Origin: Candidatus Eremiobacteraceae bacterium
GTDB lineage: Bacteria; Vulcanimicrobiota; Vulcanimicrobiia; Eremiobacterales; Eremiobacteraceae
Direction of reading: 5' to 3'
Length of the DNA: 64,000 nucleotides
Assembly: GCA_035710745.1 (NCBI GenBank)
Contig: DASTCX010000013.1
Coordinates: 62,001-126,000, forward strand
This document shows, in pieces, positions 16,328 to 25,856 of the stretch (its first letter is position 1; each line of letters starts with the position of its first letter). Made by a program: the position numbers and the translations under genes. Under the pieces are notes generated by a model, which was given only the letters and a program-made list of their open reading frames with translations, had not been told where the DNA came from and did no database searches.

Positions 16328-18961
16328 CTAGAGCGTCACGCGGCGTTCGCGAGCGAGTTCGAACGTGCGCCTCAACTCTTCCAGCCGCCGGCGTTCGCCC
16401 TCGACGACCTCGGCCGGCGCCTTACGCACGAAACCTTCGGATGCAAGCTTCCGCTCGATGACGTCGATCTCGCGCTCGGTCTTCTCTATCTCCTTGTCGA
16501 GCGACGTGCGCTCGCGCTCGATGACCCCCGCGTCGACCGGCAGGAACACTTGCGCCGCGCCGAGGCGCCTCGACAGCGCGCTCTCCGGCTTCGGGAACTC
16601 GCCGTCGCCGATCGAGCGGACAGCGCTCGCGCGGCCGAGGCGTTCGACGATCTCGGACTCGCGTTGCAGCAAGCCGACGAGTTCGGGCGAGGCGCCATCG
16701 ACGAAGACGTCTCGGAGTTCGCGATACGGAAGTTTTGGAACGCCGCGCAGCGCGAGCACCGCGTCGACGAAGCCGAGCACCTGCGCCATGTCGGAGCGAG
16801 AGCCTATGTCGATCCAGGCAGCAGCGCCGTCCGGCCAGGCGGACTTGCCGATGCGCGGCACCTCGTGCGGCAGCCGCTGCCAGAGCTCTTCGGTGATGAA
16901 CGGCATGATCGGATGCAGCAGCTGGAGCGCGCCGGTCAGCACGCGGCCGAGGATGCACGCACGCGTCGGTACGCGGTCTTTCGCGATCTCGATGTAGACG
17001 TCGCACACCTCGTTCCAGACGAAGCTGCGGATCGCGTCCGACGCTTCGGAGAAGTCGAAGTCGCGGTATGCGGCGTCGACGCGCTGGACGGTTTGTGCGA
17101 GCGCGTCGAGGATGTAGCGGTCGGCGAGCGTCAGTTGGACGTCGGGGCACGAGAGCGGTTCGCGCGCTTCGCCGAGCTCCGGGAAGGTCGTCAGCGCGAA
17201 GCGGACCGCTTGCCACAACTTGTTGCAGAACTTTCGCGCGTCTTCGCAGCGCCCGACGGAAAAACGCACGTCTTGACCTGCGTGCATCTGGTTGACGATG
17301 CCAAAACGCGTCGCGTCAGCGCCGTAGTCGCGCACGAGATCGAGCGGGTCGAGGTTATTCCCCCGTGACTTGCTCATGCGCTGGCCGTTCTCGTCGAGGA
17401 TGACCGGCGTGATGAGGACGGTCGAGAACGGCTCGCGGCCCAAGAAATGGATGCCGAGCATGACCATGCGCGCGACCCAGAGGAAGATGATCTCGCGCGC
17501 GGTGACGAGGACCTGCGTCGGATACCAGACCTCGAGCTCTTTCGTCTTCTCGGGCCAGCCGAGGATCGAGAACGGCCAGAGGCCTGAGGAGAACCACGTG
17601 TCGAGGGTGTCTTCATCGCGACGGAGATCGGTACGGGCGCACGTGGCGCACTTCTCCGGTTCGGACAGCGCGACCGTCGCGTGGTCGAGGCCGCAATACC
17701 AGACCGGCAACCGGTGGCCCCACCAGATCTGGCGCGAGATGTTCCAATCACGGATCCGCTCGAGCCAATCTTCGTACGTCTTCTGGTACCGCTCGGGGAC
17801 GAACTTCACGCGGCCTTCTCTAGATGCCGAAAGCGCCGGCTCTGCGAGCGGCTTCATCTTGACGAACCACTGCAGCGACAAGAGCGGCTCGATCGGCGTG
17901 TCGCAGCGATAGCAGATACCGATCGACGTCGCGTGCGCTTCTTCGCGGACGAGCAGACCGCGTTCGCGCAATCGGCGGACGGCGAGCTCGCGCGCGTCGA
18001 ACCGATCGAGCCCGGCGAATTCAGGCTCGACATCGCCGGTGAGCTTCGCGTCGAAGCCGATGACGGACGGTTGCGGCAAGCCGTGGCGTTCGCCGATCTC
18101 GTTGTCGGTGAAATCGTGGGCCGGCGTGATCTTGAGCGCGCCGGTTCCGAATTCGCGCTCGACCGACGCGTCGGCGATGACGGGGATCGGCGCCGGCATC
18201 AGCGGACGCATGACATGCTTGCCGATGAGCGCCCGGTAACGATCGTCGTCGGGATGGACCGCGACCGCGACGTCGGCGAATATCGTCTCGGGGCGCGTCG
18301 TCGCGATGACGGCGTCGGGAGCTCCATCGACGCCGGCGTAGCGGACGAAATAGAGCGTGCCTTGACGCTCCTCCCGTTCGACTTCGCTGTCCGATAGGGT
18401 CGACGCGCAGCGCGGGCACCAGTTTATGAGGCGCGTACCGCGGTAGATCAGCCCCTCGGCGTACAGGTCGACGAAGACCTTGAGCACGGCGCGGCTCATG
18501 CCTTCGTCCATCGTGAAGCGGTCTCGATCCCAATCGGGCCCGAAGCCGAGCGCGCGGAACTGTTCGTAAAGGACGTCGCCGTATTCGCGCCGCCACTCCC
18601 ACACGCGTGCGATGAACGCGTCGCGGCCGAGGTCGAACCGCGTCTTGCCTTCCTTGGCGAGCTCTTTCTCGACGACGTTCTGCGTCGCGATCGCGGCGTG
18701 ATCTTGACCCGGCAGCCAGACGGCGTTCCTGCCGCGCATGCGGTTCCAGCGGACGAGGATGTCTTGCGGCGTGTACGTCGAGCCGTGGCCCATGTGGGCA
18801 CGTCCGGTGATGTTCGGCGGCGGCATCGCGATGACGAACGGCTTGAGCTCGGGATCCGGCTCGGCGTGGAACGCCTTCTCCGCTTCCCAAGTCTGGTACC
18901 ATCGCCGTTCGATCGCGGCCGGGTCGTACTTGTCGAGCATCGGCTCGCGCAGCTCGGTCAT
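16328..18961 (-). CDS. valS: Valyl-tRNA synthetase
   Basis: 877 residues, normal for bacterial ValRS. It charges tRNA-Val and edits mis-activated threonine. The class I signatures are PPPNITGRAHMGHG (HIGH equivalent HMGH) and RMSKSRGNNLDP (KMSKS). The family-specific WWGHRLPVWYC and TRPETIFADVAVAVHP editing-domain segments are present, and the C terminus is the expected coiled-coil tRNA-binding arm (ERTSLDKEIEKTEREIDVIE onward). The ATG at 18961 is followed seven residues later by another ATG (MLDKYDP); either could be used. The gene ends just before the palindrome-rich leader of pyrR. Confidence 0.96.
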   Translation of the reverse strand: MTELREPMLDKYDPAAIERRWYQTWEAEKAFHAEPDPELKPFVIAMPPPNITGRAHMGHGSTYTPQDILVRWNRMRGRNAVWLPGQDHAAIATQNVVEKELAKEGKTRFDLGRDAFIARVWEWRREYGDVLYEQFRALGFGPDWDRDRFTMDEGMSRAVLKVFVDLYAEGLIYRGTRLINWCPRCASTLSDSEVEREERQGTLYFVRYAGVDGAPDAVIATTRPETIFADVAVAVHPDDDRYRALIGKHVMRPLMPAPIPVIADASVEREFGTGALKITPAHDFTDNEIGERHGLPQPSVIGFDAKLTGDVEPEFAGLDRFDARELAVRRLRERGLLVREEAHATSIGICYRCDTPIEPLLSLQWFVKMKPLAEPALSASREGRVKFVPERYQKTYEDWLERIRDWNISRQIWWGHRLPVWYCGLDHATVALSEPEKCATCARTDLRRDEDTLDTWFSSGLWPFSILGWPEKTKELEVWYPTQVLVTAREIIFLWVARMVMLGIHFLGREPFSTVLITPVILDENGQRMSKSRGNNLDPLDLVRDYGADATRFGIVNQMHAGQDVRFSVGRCEDARKFCNKLWQAVRFALTTFPELGEAREPLSCPDVQLTLADRYILDALAQTVQRVDAAYRDFDFSEASDAIRSFVWNEVCDVYIEIAKDRVPTRACILGRVLTGALQLLHPIMPFITEELWQRLPHEVPRIGKSAWPDGAAAWIDIGSRSDMAQVLGFVDAVLALRGVPKLPYRELRDVFVDGASPELVGLLQRESEIVERLGRASAVRSIGDGEFPKPESALSRRLGAAQVFLPVDAGVIERERTSLDKEIEKTEREIDVIERKLASEGFVRKAPAEVVEGERRRLEELRRTFELARERRVTL

Positions 18962-19028
18962 GGCCTCGAAGTTCGGGCGAGATTGCGCGCACCCTGCGGC
19001 GCACAGGTGCGGAGGCGCCGGCTACGTC

Positions 19029-19991
19029 TTACGACGCCGCGATGAGCTTCGCGAACGTGTCGGCGTCGACGTTGCCGCCGCTGATGATGATGCCCACACG
19101 GGCGCCGAAGTCTCCGGCTTTGCCGGCGAGCGCCGCGGCGACCGGCACCGCGCCTGCGGGTTCGACGACGATCTTCGTGCGCCCGAAGAGCAGGCGCATC
19201 GCGTTGCGGATCTCGTCATCGTTGACGGTGACGAAATCGTCGACGAGCTTGTCGGCGATCGGCCACGTGATGTCGCCGGGCGACGTCGTGCGTAAGCCTT
19301 CGGCGATCGTGTCCGGCTCGGGGATCGCGACCGGCTTGCGCGCGCGGCGCGATCTCGACCAGTCGTCGCCCGCTTCGGGCTCGACGCCGACGATCTTCAA
19401 GCCTGGGCGCAATGTTTTCGCGACGATCGCGCTGCCCGAGATGAGGCCACCGCCGCCGACCGGCGTCACGAGCACTTCGAGGTCCCGGACATCTTCCAGC
19501 AGTTCCAGCGCTGCCGTGCCTTGACCGGCGATGATGTCCGGATGATCGAAAGGCGGCACGATCGTGCCCCCACGCTCGCCCTTGATCCGTTCGGCGATCG
19601 CCTCCCGGCTTTCGCCACGCTTGTAGGTGACGACATCGGCGCCGTAGCCGCGCGTCGCCTCGAGTTTGATCTGCGATGCATACTCGGGCATGACGATCGT
19701 CGCCCGGATGCCGAGCAGCTTCGCCGCTAGCGCGACGCCTTGCGCGTGGTTGCCGGACGAAAAGGCGACGACGCCGCGGGCGCGCTCATCGTCGGAAAGA
19801 CGGCTCAGCGCGTTGTACGCGCCGCGGAACTTGAACGCGCCGACGCGCTGGAAATTCTCGCACTTGAGGAAGAGGTGCCGACCGGCGATCGCGTCGAGTG
19901 CCGCCGACGTGACGACAGGCGTCCGGTGCGCGACGCCTTCGATGCGTTGCGCAGCCGCCCGTACGTCGTCTATGGACATCATGGTCAGCAT
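19029..19991 (-). CDS. PLP-dependent threonine/serine dehydratase (or serine/threonine racemase)
   Basis: 320 residues of the tryptophan synthase beta-like PLP family. The PLP lysine lies in FKFRGAYNAL, with the asparagine loop SSGNHAQGVALAAKLLG and the glycine-rich phosphate loop TPVGGGGLISGSA. Length and lack of a C-terminal ACT domain match catabolic threonine dehydratase (TdcB type) or the closely related serine racemase, rather than the biosynthetic IlvA with regulatory domain. The reaction is most likely deamination of threonine or serine to the 2-oxo acid and ammonia; racemisation cannot be excluded from sequence. MSIDDVRAAAQRI could be the true start (ATG at 19979). No amino-acid pathway partner is adjacent. 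Confidence 0.85.
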   Translation of the reverse strand: MLTMMSIDDVRAAAQRIEGVAHRTPVVTSAALDAIAGRHLFLKCENFQRVGAFKFRGAYNALSRLSDDERARGVVAFSSGNHAQGVALAAKLLGIRATIVMPEYASQIKLEATRGYGADVVTYKRGESREAIAERIKGERGGTIVPPFDHPDIIAGQGTAALELLEDVRDLEVLVTPVGGGGLISGSAIVAKTLRPGLKIVGVEPEAGDDWSRSRRARKPVAIPEPDTIAEGLRTTSPGDITWPIADKLVDDFVTVNDDEIRNAMRLLFGRTKIVVEPAGAVPVAAALAGKAGDFGARVGIIISGGNVDADTFAKLIAAS

Positions 19992-20084
19992 TATCGCTTC
20001 ATTCCGGAACGCATACCGACTACCCCTCGAGGAGCGGGCTATGGAACTCCCGTCGCTTCGCCCTCACCGAGTTTAAAACCGCGG

Positions 20085-20107
20085 CGGTCGACCGAAAAGG
20101 TCGACCG
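20085..20107. repeat. Palindromic repeat, copy 4 of the GGTCGA family
   Basis: Arms CGGTCGACC / GGTCGACCG around GAAAA, in the gap between clpX and the threonine dehydratase-like gene. In the minus-strand mRNA it lies just after the clpX stop. Confidence 0.85.
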
Positions 20108-20135
20108 CTCCAGCATCGTCGGGGCAGCTGGAACG

Positions 20136-21404
<1,269 letters not shown>

Positions 21405-21428
21405 GCGGTCTCTTCCTCTTCGCGCTGC

Positions 21429-22049
21429 TTAGGTGGTCGGTTTGGTCGGTGCGGTCTCGCGCGTCTGCCGATTCATGACCACGTCGCAGATCCCGTAGTC
21501 CACGGCTTCCTGCGCCGTCATGTGGTAGTCACGCTCCATGTCGCGCTCGATCTTCTCGAGTGGTTGCCCCGTCGTCTCGACATATATGTTCGCGAGTTGC
21601 CGGCGCGTGTTGATGAGATCCTTCGCGTAGATTTCGAGGTCGGTCGCCTGACCGCCCACCTGCTGTACCCACGGTTGGTGAATGAGTATCTTCGAGTAGG
21701 GCAGCGCAAAACGCTTGCCCTTGGCACCGCCGGTGAGCAGGATTGATGCTGCGCTGGCAGCCAGTCCCGCGCAGAGGGTCGCGACGTCGGGCCGCACGAG
21801 CGACATAGTGTCGTAGATAGCAAGCCCGGCGGTCACGCTCCCGCCGGGACTATTGATGTACATCTCGATGTCTTTATCGGCATCTTCCTTTTCCAGAAAC
21901 AGGAGTTGGGCGATGACGAGGTTGGCCAGATTGTCGTCGATCGGGCCTGTGACGAAGACGATACGCTCCTTCAGCAGCCGCGAGAATATGTCGAAGGCGC
22001 GCTCTCCGCGAGCGGTCTGCTCGACCACCATCGGTACGAGATGTCCCAT
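21429..22049 (-). CDS. clpP: ATP-dependent Clp protease proteolytic subunit ClpP
   Basis: 206 residues, typical for ClpP, which forms a double heptamer. The serine nucleophile is in [19 protein letters not shown], the histidine in ILIHQPWVQ, and the aspartate in the [11 protein letters not shown] region. The N-terminal [19 protein letters not shown] and [15 protein letters not shown] strands are characteristic. There is no long propeptide. The gene sits between tig and clpX in one operon. All catalytic residues are present, so it should be active with ClpX. Confidence 0.97.
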   Translation of the reverse strand: MGHLVPMVVEQTARGERAFDIFSRLLKERIVFVTGPIDDNLANLVIAQLLFLEKEDADKDIEMYINSPGGSVTAGLAIYDTMSLVRPDVATLCAGLAASAASILLTGGAKGKRFALPYSKILIHQPWVQQVGGQATDLEIYAKDLINTRRQLANIYVETTGQPLEKIERDMERDYHMTAQEAVDYGICDVVMNRQTRETAPTKPTT

Positions 22050-22089
22050 TTAGTGTGAACCTTTCCGGCGCTTGTGAGCCTGGTGGACC

Positions 22090-23409
22090 TTACGACTGTC
22101 CCGCCAGGCTACCCTGCGCGGTTCGGATATCCGCCTGCGTGAGCAAGAACTCAATCGTCTTCTGCTTGCGAACGGAATCGATGAGCGGGCCGAAACCTGT
22201 GTTGCGCCGCACGACGTCGATCATGGCGTCGCGGCTGCGTCCATATGAGCGGGCGAGATGGTCGAGCTCGCTTTCGAGATCTTTCGTCGTCACATCGATG
22301 CCTTCGGCGCGCGCGATCTCTTCGAGCACGAGTGCGGTCTTCACGCGGCGCTCCGCTTCCGTTCGGTATTCGGCGGTAAGGCCTTGTTCGTCGACACCCT
22401 TTGCCGCGAGATACTCGCCCCACGAGCGCCCGATGCTCTGCATGTAGTTCTTCGCATCGGCGAGCAGACTCTCGACCTCGCGGTCGACGAGCACGGCCGG
22501 CAGCGGGAAATCGTGACGCGCGAGCAGTTCGGTGATGAGTTGCTTCTGCACCGCTTCGCGTGCTTGGGCGTCGCCGACCGCTTCGAGCCGTTTGCGGATG
22601 TCGGCGCGCAGCGCGTCGACGGATTCGTGCTCGGATACTTTCTTGACGAAGGCCTCGTCGAGATTCGGCAACACCGGTTGACGCACATCGTGAATCGTCA
22701 CGTCGAAAGTCGCTTCTTTGCCGGCGAGCGTCTCGACGTGGTAGTGCGGCGGGAAGGTGACTTTGAGCGTCCGCTTGTCGCCGGGCTTCGCGCCGTAGAG
22801 CTGCTCGGCGAATCCGGGGACGAACTTCTCGCTGTTGACCTCGGTCGTGTGATCGGTCGCGCTGCCGCCTTCGAACGGTTCGCCGTCGATCGTGCCGACG
22901 TAGTCCATCGTGACGACGTCGCCCGCTTCGATGCCGCGCTCCCCGACGGGTTCGAGCTCGGCGGCGCGTTTGCGTAAGGCCTGGAGGCTGCGTTCGACTT
23001 CTTCTTCCGTCACGCTGACGGGGTGGCTTTCGAGAGCGAGGCCCCGATAATCGGCGAGCGTGATGTCGGGACGGACGCTTACTTTTGCCTTGATTCTCAG
23101 CGATTTGCCGTCGTCGAGGCGCTCGAGGTCGATGTGCGGACGGTCGACCGGATCGAGGTTGTGCTCTTTGAGGGCGCGAGAGTATGCGTCGGGCACGACG
23201 TCCTCGACCGCTTGATGATCGATCGCTTCGGTGCCGACGTGGCGCTCGAAGATCGGACGCGGAACGTGGCCCTGACGAAAACCCGGAAGTCGATATTGTT
23301 TGACGAGCTTGCGAAACGCGCGCTCGCGGGCGGCTTCGAAGTCGGGCGCCGAGACCTCGATGTCGAGTTCGACTTCGGTCGGCGCGAGTTTACGGACCGT
23401 GGCTGTCAC
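22090..23409 (-). CDS. tig: Trigger factor (ribosome-associated chaperone and peptidyl-prolyl isomerase)
   Basis: 439 residues from GTG 23409. Trigger factor docks at the ribosomal exit tunnel and holds nascent chains. The ribosome-binding signature is in the tail domain (KLVKQYRLPGFRQGHVPRPIFERHVG; GFR-GH-P core). The FKBP-like domain follows (DVVTMDYVGTIDGEPFEGG, PGDKRTLKVTFPPHYH) and the C-terminal helical arms make up residues from about 255. It heads the tig-clpP-clpX operon, 41 bases from tRNA-Gly upstream. The usual length is about 430. Confidence 0.96.
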   Translation of the reverse strand: MTATVRKLAPTEVELDIEVSAPDFEAARERAFRKLVKQYRLPGFRQGHVPRPIFERHVGTEAIDHQAVEDVVPDAYSRALKEHNLDPVDRPHIDLERLDDGKSLRIKAKVSVRPDITLADYRGLALESHPVSVTEEEVERSLQALRKRAAELEPVGERGIEAGDVVTMDYVGTIDGEPFEGGSATDHTTEVNSEKFVPGFAEQLYGAKPGDKRTLKVTFPPHYHVETLAGKEATFDVTIHDVRQPVLPNLDEAFVKKVSEHESVDALRADIRKRLEAVGDAQAREAVQKQLITELLARHDFPLPAVLVDREVESLLADAKNYMQSIGRSWGEYLAAKGVDEQGLTAEYRTEAERRVKTALVLEEIARAEGIDVTTKDLESELDHLARSYGRSRDAMIDVVRRNTGFGPLIDSVRKQKTIEFLLTQADIRTAQGSLAGQS

Positions 23410-23449
23410 TGCGCTTCGAAGCGAACCTCCGAGGGATTTAGGAACGGGC

Positions 23450-23524
23450 TGGAGCGGAAGACGAGATTCGAACTCGCGACCCTCGCCTTGGCAAGGCGAT
23501 GCTCTACCGCTGAGCTACTTCCGC
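23450..23524 (-). tRNA. tRNA-Gly(GCC)
   Basis: Acceptor GCGGAAG pairs with CTTCCGC; anticodon stem TCGCC/GGCGA encloses TTGCCAA, anticodon GCC; T loop TTCGAAT. The CCA end is encoded (TGG at 23450-23452 on the plus strand). Confidence 0.97.
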
Positions 23525-23538
23525 GCTGCATGCGCGAG

Positions 23539-23556
23539 CGTCGGCTTGCGCCGACG
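23539..23556. other. Small perfect hairpin upstream of tRNA-Gly
   Basis: 7-bp stem CGTCGGC/GCCGACG with loop TTGC, just 5' of tRNA-Gly on the minus strand. There is no T run, so I cannot call it a terminator; it may be part of the tRNA leader. Confidence 0.4.
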
Positions 23557-23643
23557 TCAGTCTCATGTTATGCGGGTGGACCTGTTTTCCTTGCGGGGAA
23601 ACGCCGTGTCGCGGCGAACGCCGCACACATGACGGGCGGGGCG

Positions 23644-23763
23644 ATGTTAGGCACGGTCTTGGTGATCGGCGGCGCCTTATATGTCGCAGTGTTCGCTTGG
23701 ATCACACAAGCGCGTGTGCGCGCGCTCGGCCCGGACAAATACCCCGAGGATCACGGCCACTGA
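23644..23763 (+). CDS. Tiny single-pass membrane protein, unknown
   Basis: A 39-residue plus-strand frame from ATG 23644, MLGTVLVIGGALYVAVFAW then a basic turn (ITQARVRALG) and an acidic, histidine-ended tail. It has one strong transmembrane helix with positive-inside topology (cytoplasmic C terminus). GGCGGGG ends 2 bases before the ATG; the upstream ATG at 23629 would add MTGGA. It lies between tRNA-Leu and tRNA-Gly, both on the other strand. It could be a chance open frame; the helix-plus-charged-tail pattern argues for a real small protein. Confidence 0.4.
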   Translation: MLGTVLVIGGALYVAVFAWITQARVRALGPDKYPEDHGH

Positions 23764-23788
23764 GTTCGGCCGTTTCGTTTGGTCGGTG

Positions 23789-23870
23789 TGGGCAAGAAAG
23801 GACTCGAACCTTCACGGGTCGCCCCACTGGAACCTAAATCCAGCGCGTCTGCCAGTTCCGCCACTTGCCC
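23789..23870 (-). tRNA. tRNA-Leu(TAG)
   Basis: Acceptor GGGCAAG/CTTGCCC; anticodon stem CTGGA/TCCAG around TTTAGGT, anticodon TAG; long variable arm typical of Leu. CCA is not encoded (discriminator A is followed by CAC). Confidence 0.95.
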
Positions 23871-23902
23871 ATCGCACTTTTACAACTCGACCGAACTTAC
23901 AG

Positions 23903-23924
23903 CGGTCGAGCTTTTGCTCGACCG
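23903..23924. repeat. Palindromic repeat, copy 5 of the GGTCGA family
   Basis: Arms CGGTCGAGC / GCTCGACCG around TTTT, followed by GAGACGGCC. It lies between the BON-domain gene and tRNA-Leu. Confidence 0.85.
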
Positions 23925-23940
23925 GAGACGGCCTCCCCAA

Positions 23941-24330
23941 TCACACGCCAGTGGAGTGCGGACGTACTTGAAGCAGATTGCGCACCGAACCGTCGGGTGA
24001 TGCCGCTCGCGCGAGCTTGTCGGCGAAGCGCCACTCCGCGTCGTTCTCCACGACGCCGTGTAATAGGATGGTCGCGCCGTGCGCGTCGACCCAGATGCGC
24101 CGCTTGCCGAGGTTCGGATCGCCGCCGATCGCGGTCTTGAGGTTGTCGGTCGCGAGCACCGCGTCGACGCGCGACTCGTTCACCCAGCGTTGATAGCGTC
24201 CGAGTAGCGAGCCGATGTTCGCTACGGTGCGGCGCTTGAGCGCGACGCGTGCTTGCCGCGGCGCTGCCGCGACGCCGGTCGCCGATCCGAGGAGCGCTGC
24301 GGCGAGAATGCCCCAAGCGAGTTTCTGCAT
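23941..24330 (-). CDS. Secreted BON-domain protein
   Basis: 129 residues from ATG 24330 (MQKLAWGILAAALLGSATG), chosen over the GTG nine bases upstream because it places the signal peptide at the very start. After cleavage near AAAPRQ, a single BON-like domain follows: VDAVLATDNLKTAIGG, RRIWVDAHGATILLHGVVEN and a helix ending GSVRNLLQV. BON domains occur in periplasmic and outer-membrane stability proteins such as OsmY, and bind phospholipid or attach to the envelope. The gene follows the 287-residue unknown gene closely and may be co-transcribed. The domain call is by eye. Confidence 0.65.
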   Translation of the reverse strand: MQKLAWGILAAALLGSATGVAAAPRQARVALKRRTVANIGSLLGRYQRWVNESRVDAVLATDNLKTAIGGDPNLGKRRIWVDAHGATILLHGVVENDAEWRFADKLARAASPDGSVRNLLQVRPHSTGV

Positions 24331-24388
24331 GGTCGCCACGGTGTTTCGGGGCGAGTCGGGGTTCTCCCGCGTTTGGCGGGTCGCTTGC

Positions 24389-25252
24389 TTAGGCGAGCGG
24401 GAGGTCGATCTCGGCTTTGGTCTGTGTGTCGTGGAACTCGATCAATTCTTGGAATCCGGGCACGGGTTCGCCGTTGCCTATCGCTTTGATGAAACGGCAG
24501 GACGCGAAGCGCGCGCTCGCCGTGGTGTAGCCCGCGTTCCAGCGGTCGAAGCGCTGCTGCTCTTGCGGCGTCTGGAACGGATAGGTGACCGGCGGTTCCC
24601 ACATCTTCATGCGCCAGGGTTTTGGCGTGAGGCGCGCGCGAAACGATTCCTGTTGTTTACATAGGTGCACGTAGATCGGATCGGATCCGAACTCGCGCAG
24701 CAGGGCGATGGATGTCTCGTCCGTAGCGCTTTGTGCAAGGTTCGTGACGATTGAGCGATAGCCGCCAGCGGTTTTGTAGAGGCGGAGCGAGAGACCCTTC
24801 GTCTCAGCGATTTGCGCTATCGAGTCCTCGATCGGCGTGCTCGCTTGCTGAACCACCGGTTGCTGCTTCTTGCCGAACAGCGACATCAAGCCCGAAGCTA
24901 TCGTCGTGACGGGCTTCGGCGGCGCGTCGTCGGAGTCGACATCGATGAACATCAGATCATTCGTGTTGAGGACAAGCGCGCCGTACACGTTCCGCGTCAC
25001 GATCGCCGTCGACGCACCACCCAATTGCTGGATGATAGGCTCGGGGATCGGCCGGTCGCCGTATTGATATCGCTGCAGTTTGGTACGACCGTCTGCGATG
25101 ATGGCGACAACGCGCTGCGCGGTTTGCAGCGCCATCGCGGCCGCGCCCTCAATGCTCTCGTTCGACCAGCCGCGCGCTGCCGCGCGGATTCGCCGACCCC
25201 GCCGGTCGGTCGCGTCCGCGGACTGCCTGGCCCAAAAACGAGCGAGCTTCAT
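24389..25252 (-). CDS. Conserved-looking cytoplasmic protein of unknown function
   Basis: 287 residues from ATG 25252 (MKLARFWARQSADAT). I do not recognise the family. No signal peptide or membrane helix. Visible features: a very basic N terminus (DRRGRRIRAAARGW), a cluster of acids in NDLMFIDVDSDD (99-109), a short hinge containing LFGKKQQPVVQQ, and a well-patterned C-terminal half with LRLYKTAGGYRSIVT (157-170), YVHLCKQQESFRARLTP (194-210) then KPWR, and FDRWNAGYTTASARFASC. The acid cluster followed by an R-Y-T-GG-R strand and a late FRARL-PKPWR block suggests a nucleotide- or nucleic-acid-binding enzyme fold, but that is only a guess. Upstream is tRNA-Lys; downstream is the BON gene. Confidence 0.6.
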   Translation of the reverse strand: MKLARFWARQSADATDRRGRRIRAAARGWSNESIEGAAAMALQTAQRVVAIIADGRTKLQRYQYGDRPIPEPIIQQLGGASTAIVTRNVYGALVLNTNDLMFIDVDSDDAPPKPVTTIASGLMSLFGKKQQPVVQQASTPIEDSIAQIAETKGLSLRLYKTAGGYRSIVTNLAQSATDETSIALLREFGSDPIYVHLCKQQESFRARLTPKPWRMKMWEPPVTYPFQTPQEQQRFDRWNAGYTTASARFASCRFIKAIGNGEPVPGFQELIEFHDTQTKAEIDLPLA

Positions 25253-25323
25253 CGCGTCGTTTGCTCCGCGATCCTGATATGGAAGACGTGGACCGGCGAC
25301 TTGCCGATCCACGTTTTATGCTC

Positions 25324-25399
25324 TGGTGCGTCGTGAGGGAATCGAACCCCCAACCAACAGATTAAGAGTCTGCTGCTCTACCAGTTGAGCTAACGACGC
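25324..25399 (-). tRNA. tRNA-Lys(CTT)
   Basis: Acceptor GCGTCGT/ACGACGC; anticodon loop CTCTTAA, anticodon CTT; CCA encoded. First on the coordinate scale of five minus-strand tRNAs in a row. Confidence 0.96.
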
Positions 25400-25472
25400 A
25401 TGCGGCGCACTGCATTCGACCGCTCCGCGCGGCGATTCCTATCCGCGCTTCGCGTTGTCCGTCGTGTGAAAA

Positions 25473-25543
25473 TGCCCCGTCCGAGAATCGAACTCGAATC
25501 AACCGGTTAAAAGCCGGATGCTCTACCACTGAGCTAACGGGGC
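25473..25543 (-). tRNA. tRNA-Lys(TTT)
   Basis: Acceptor GCCCCGT/ACGGGGC; anticodon loop CTTTTAA, anticodon TTT. The outermost anticodon-stem pair is T-T, a mismatch. No encoded CCA. Confidence 0.95.
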
Positions 25544-25549
25544 ACGCTG

Positions 25550-25623
25550 CGCGCCTGGACGGGCTCGAACCGCCAACCCTCAACTTCGAAGGCTGATGCT
25601 CTATCCAGTTGAGCTACAGGCGC
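25550..25623 (-). tRNA. tRNA-Arg(TCG)
   Basis: Acceptor GCGCCTG/CAGGCGC; anticodon stem TCAGC/GTTGA around CTTCGAA, anticodon TCG. Discriminator G, no encoded CCA. Confidence 0.95.
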
Positions 25624-25639
25624 ACGGGCGACGGACGCG

Positions 25640-25716
25640 TGGGGTGAATGACGGGGGTCGAACCCGCGACCTTCGGTGCCACAGACCGACGCTCTAACCA
25701 GCTGAGCTACATTCAC
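25640..25716 (-). tRNA. tRNA-His(GTG)
   Basis: Acceptor GTGAATG/CATTCAC with discriminator C73; the base before the 5' end (25717) reads G, giving the G-1 expected of tRNA-His. Anticodon stem TCGGT/ACCGA around CTGTGGC, anticodon GTG. CCA encoded. Confidence 0.96.
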
Positions 25717-25776
25717 CAGACGAGCCAAGCGAGGGATTTCGTTGCGGCGCGAATTGCGCCCTGGTCGAGGGTGACT

Positions 25777-25852
25777 CGCGCCCGGGGAGACTCGAACTCC
25801 CGACAAAACCCGCTTAGAAGGCGGGTGCTCTATCCAACTGAGCTACGGGCGC
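25777..25852 (-). tRNA. tRNA-Arg(TCT)
   Basis: Acceptor GCGCCCG/CGGGCGC; anticodon stem CCCGC/GCGGG around CTTCTAA, anticodon TCT. No encoded CCA. Begins 4 bases after the stop of the upstream secreted protein gene. Confidence 0.96.
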
Positions 25853-25856
25853 CCAA

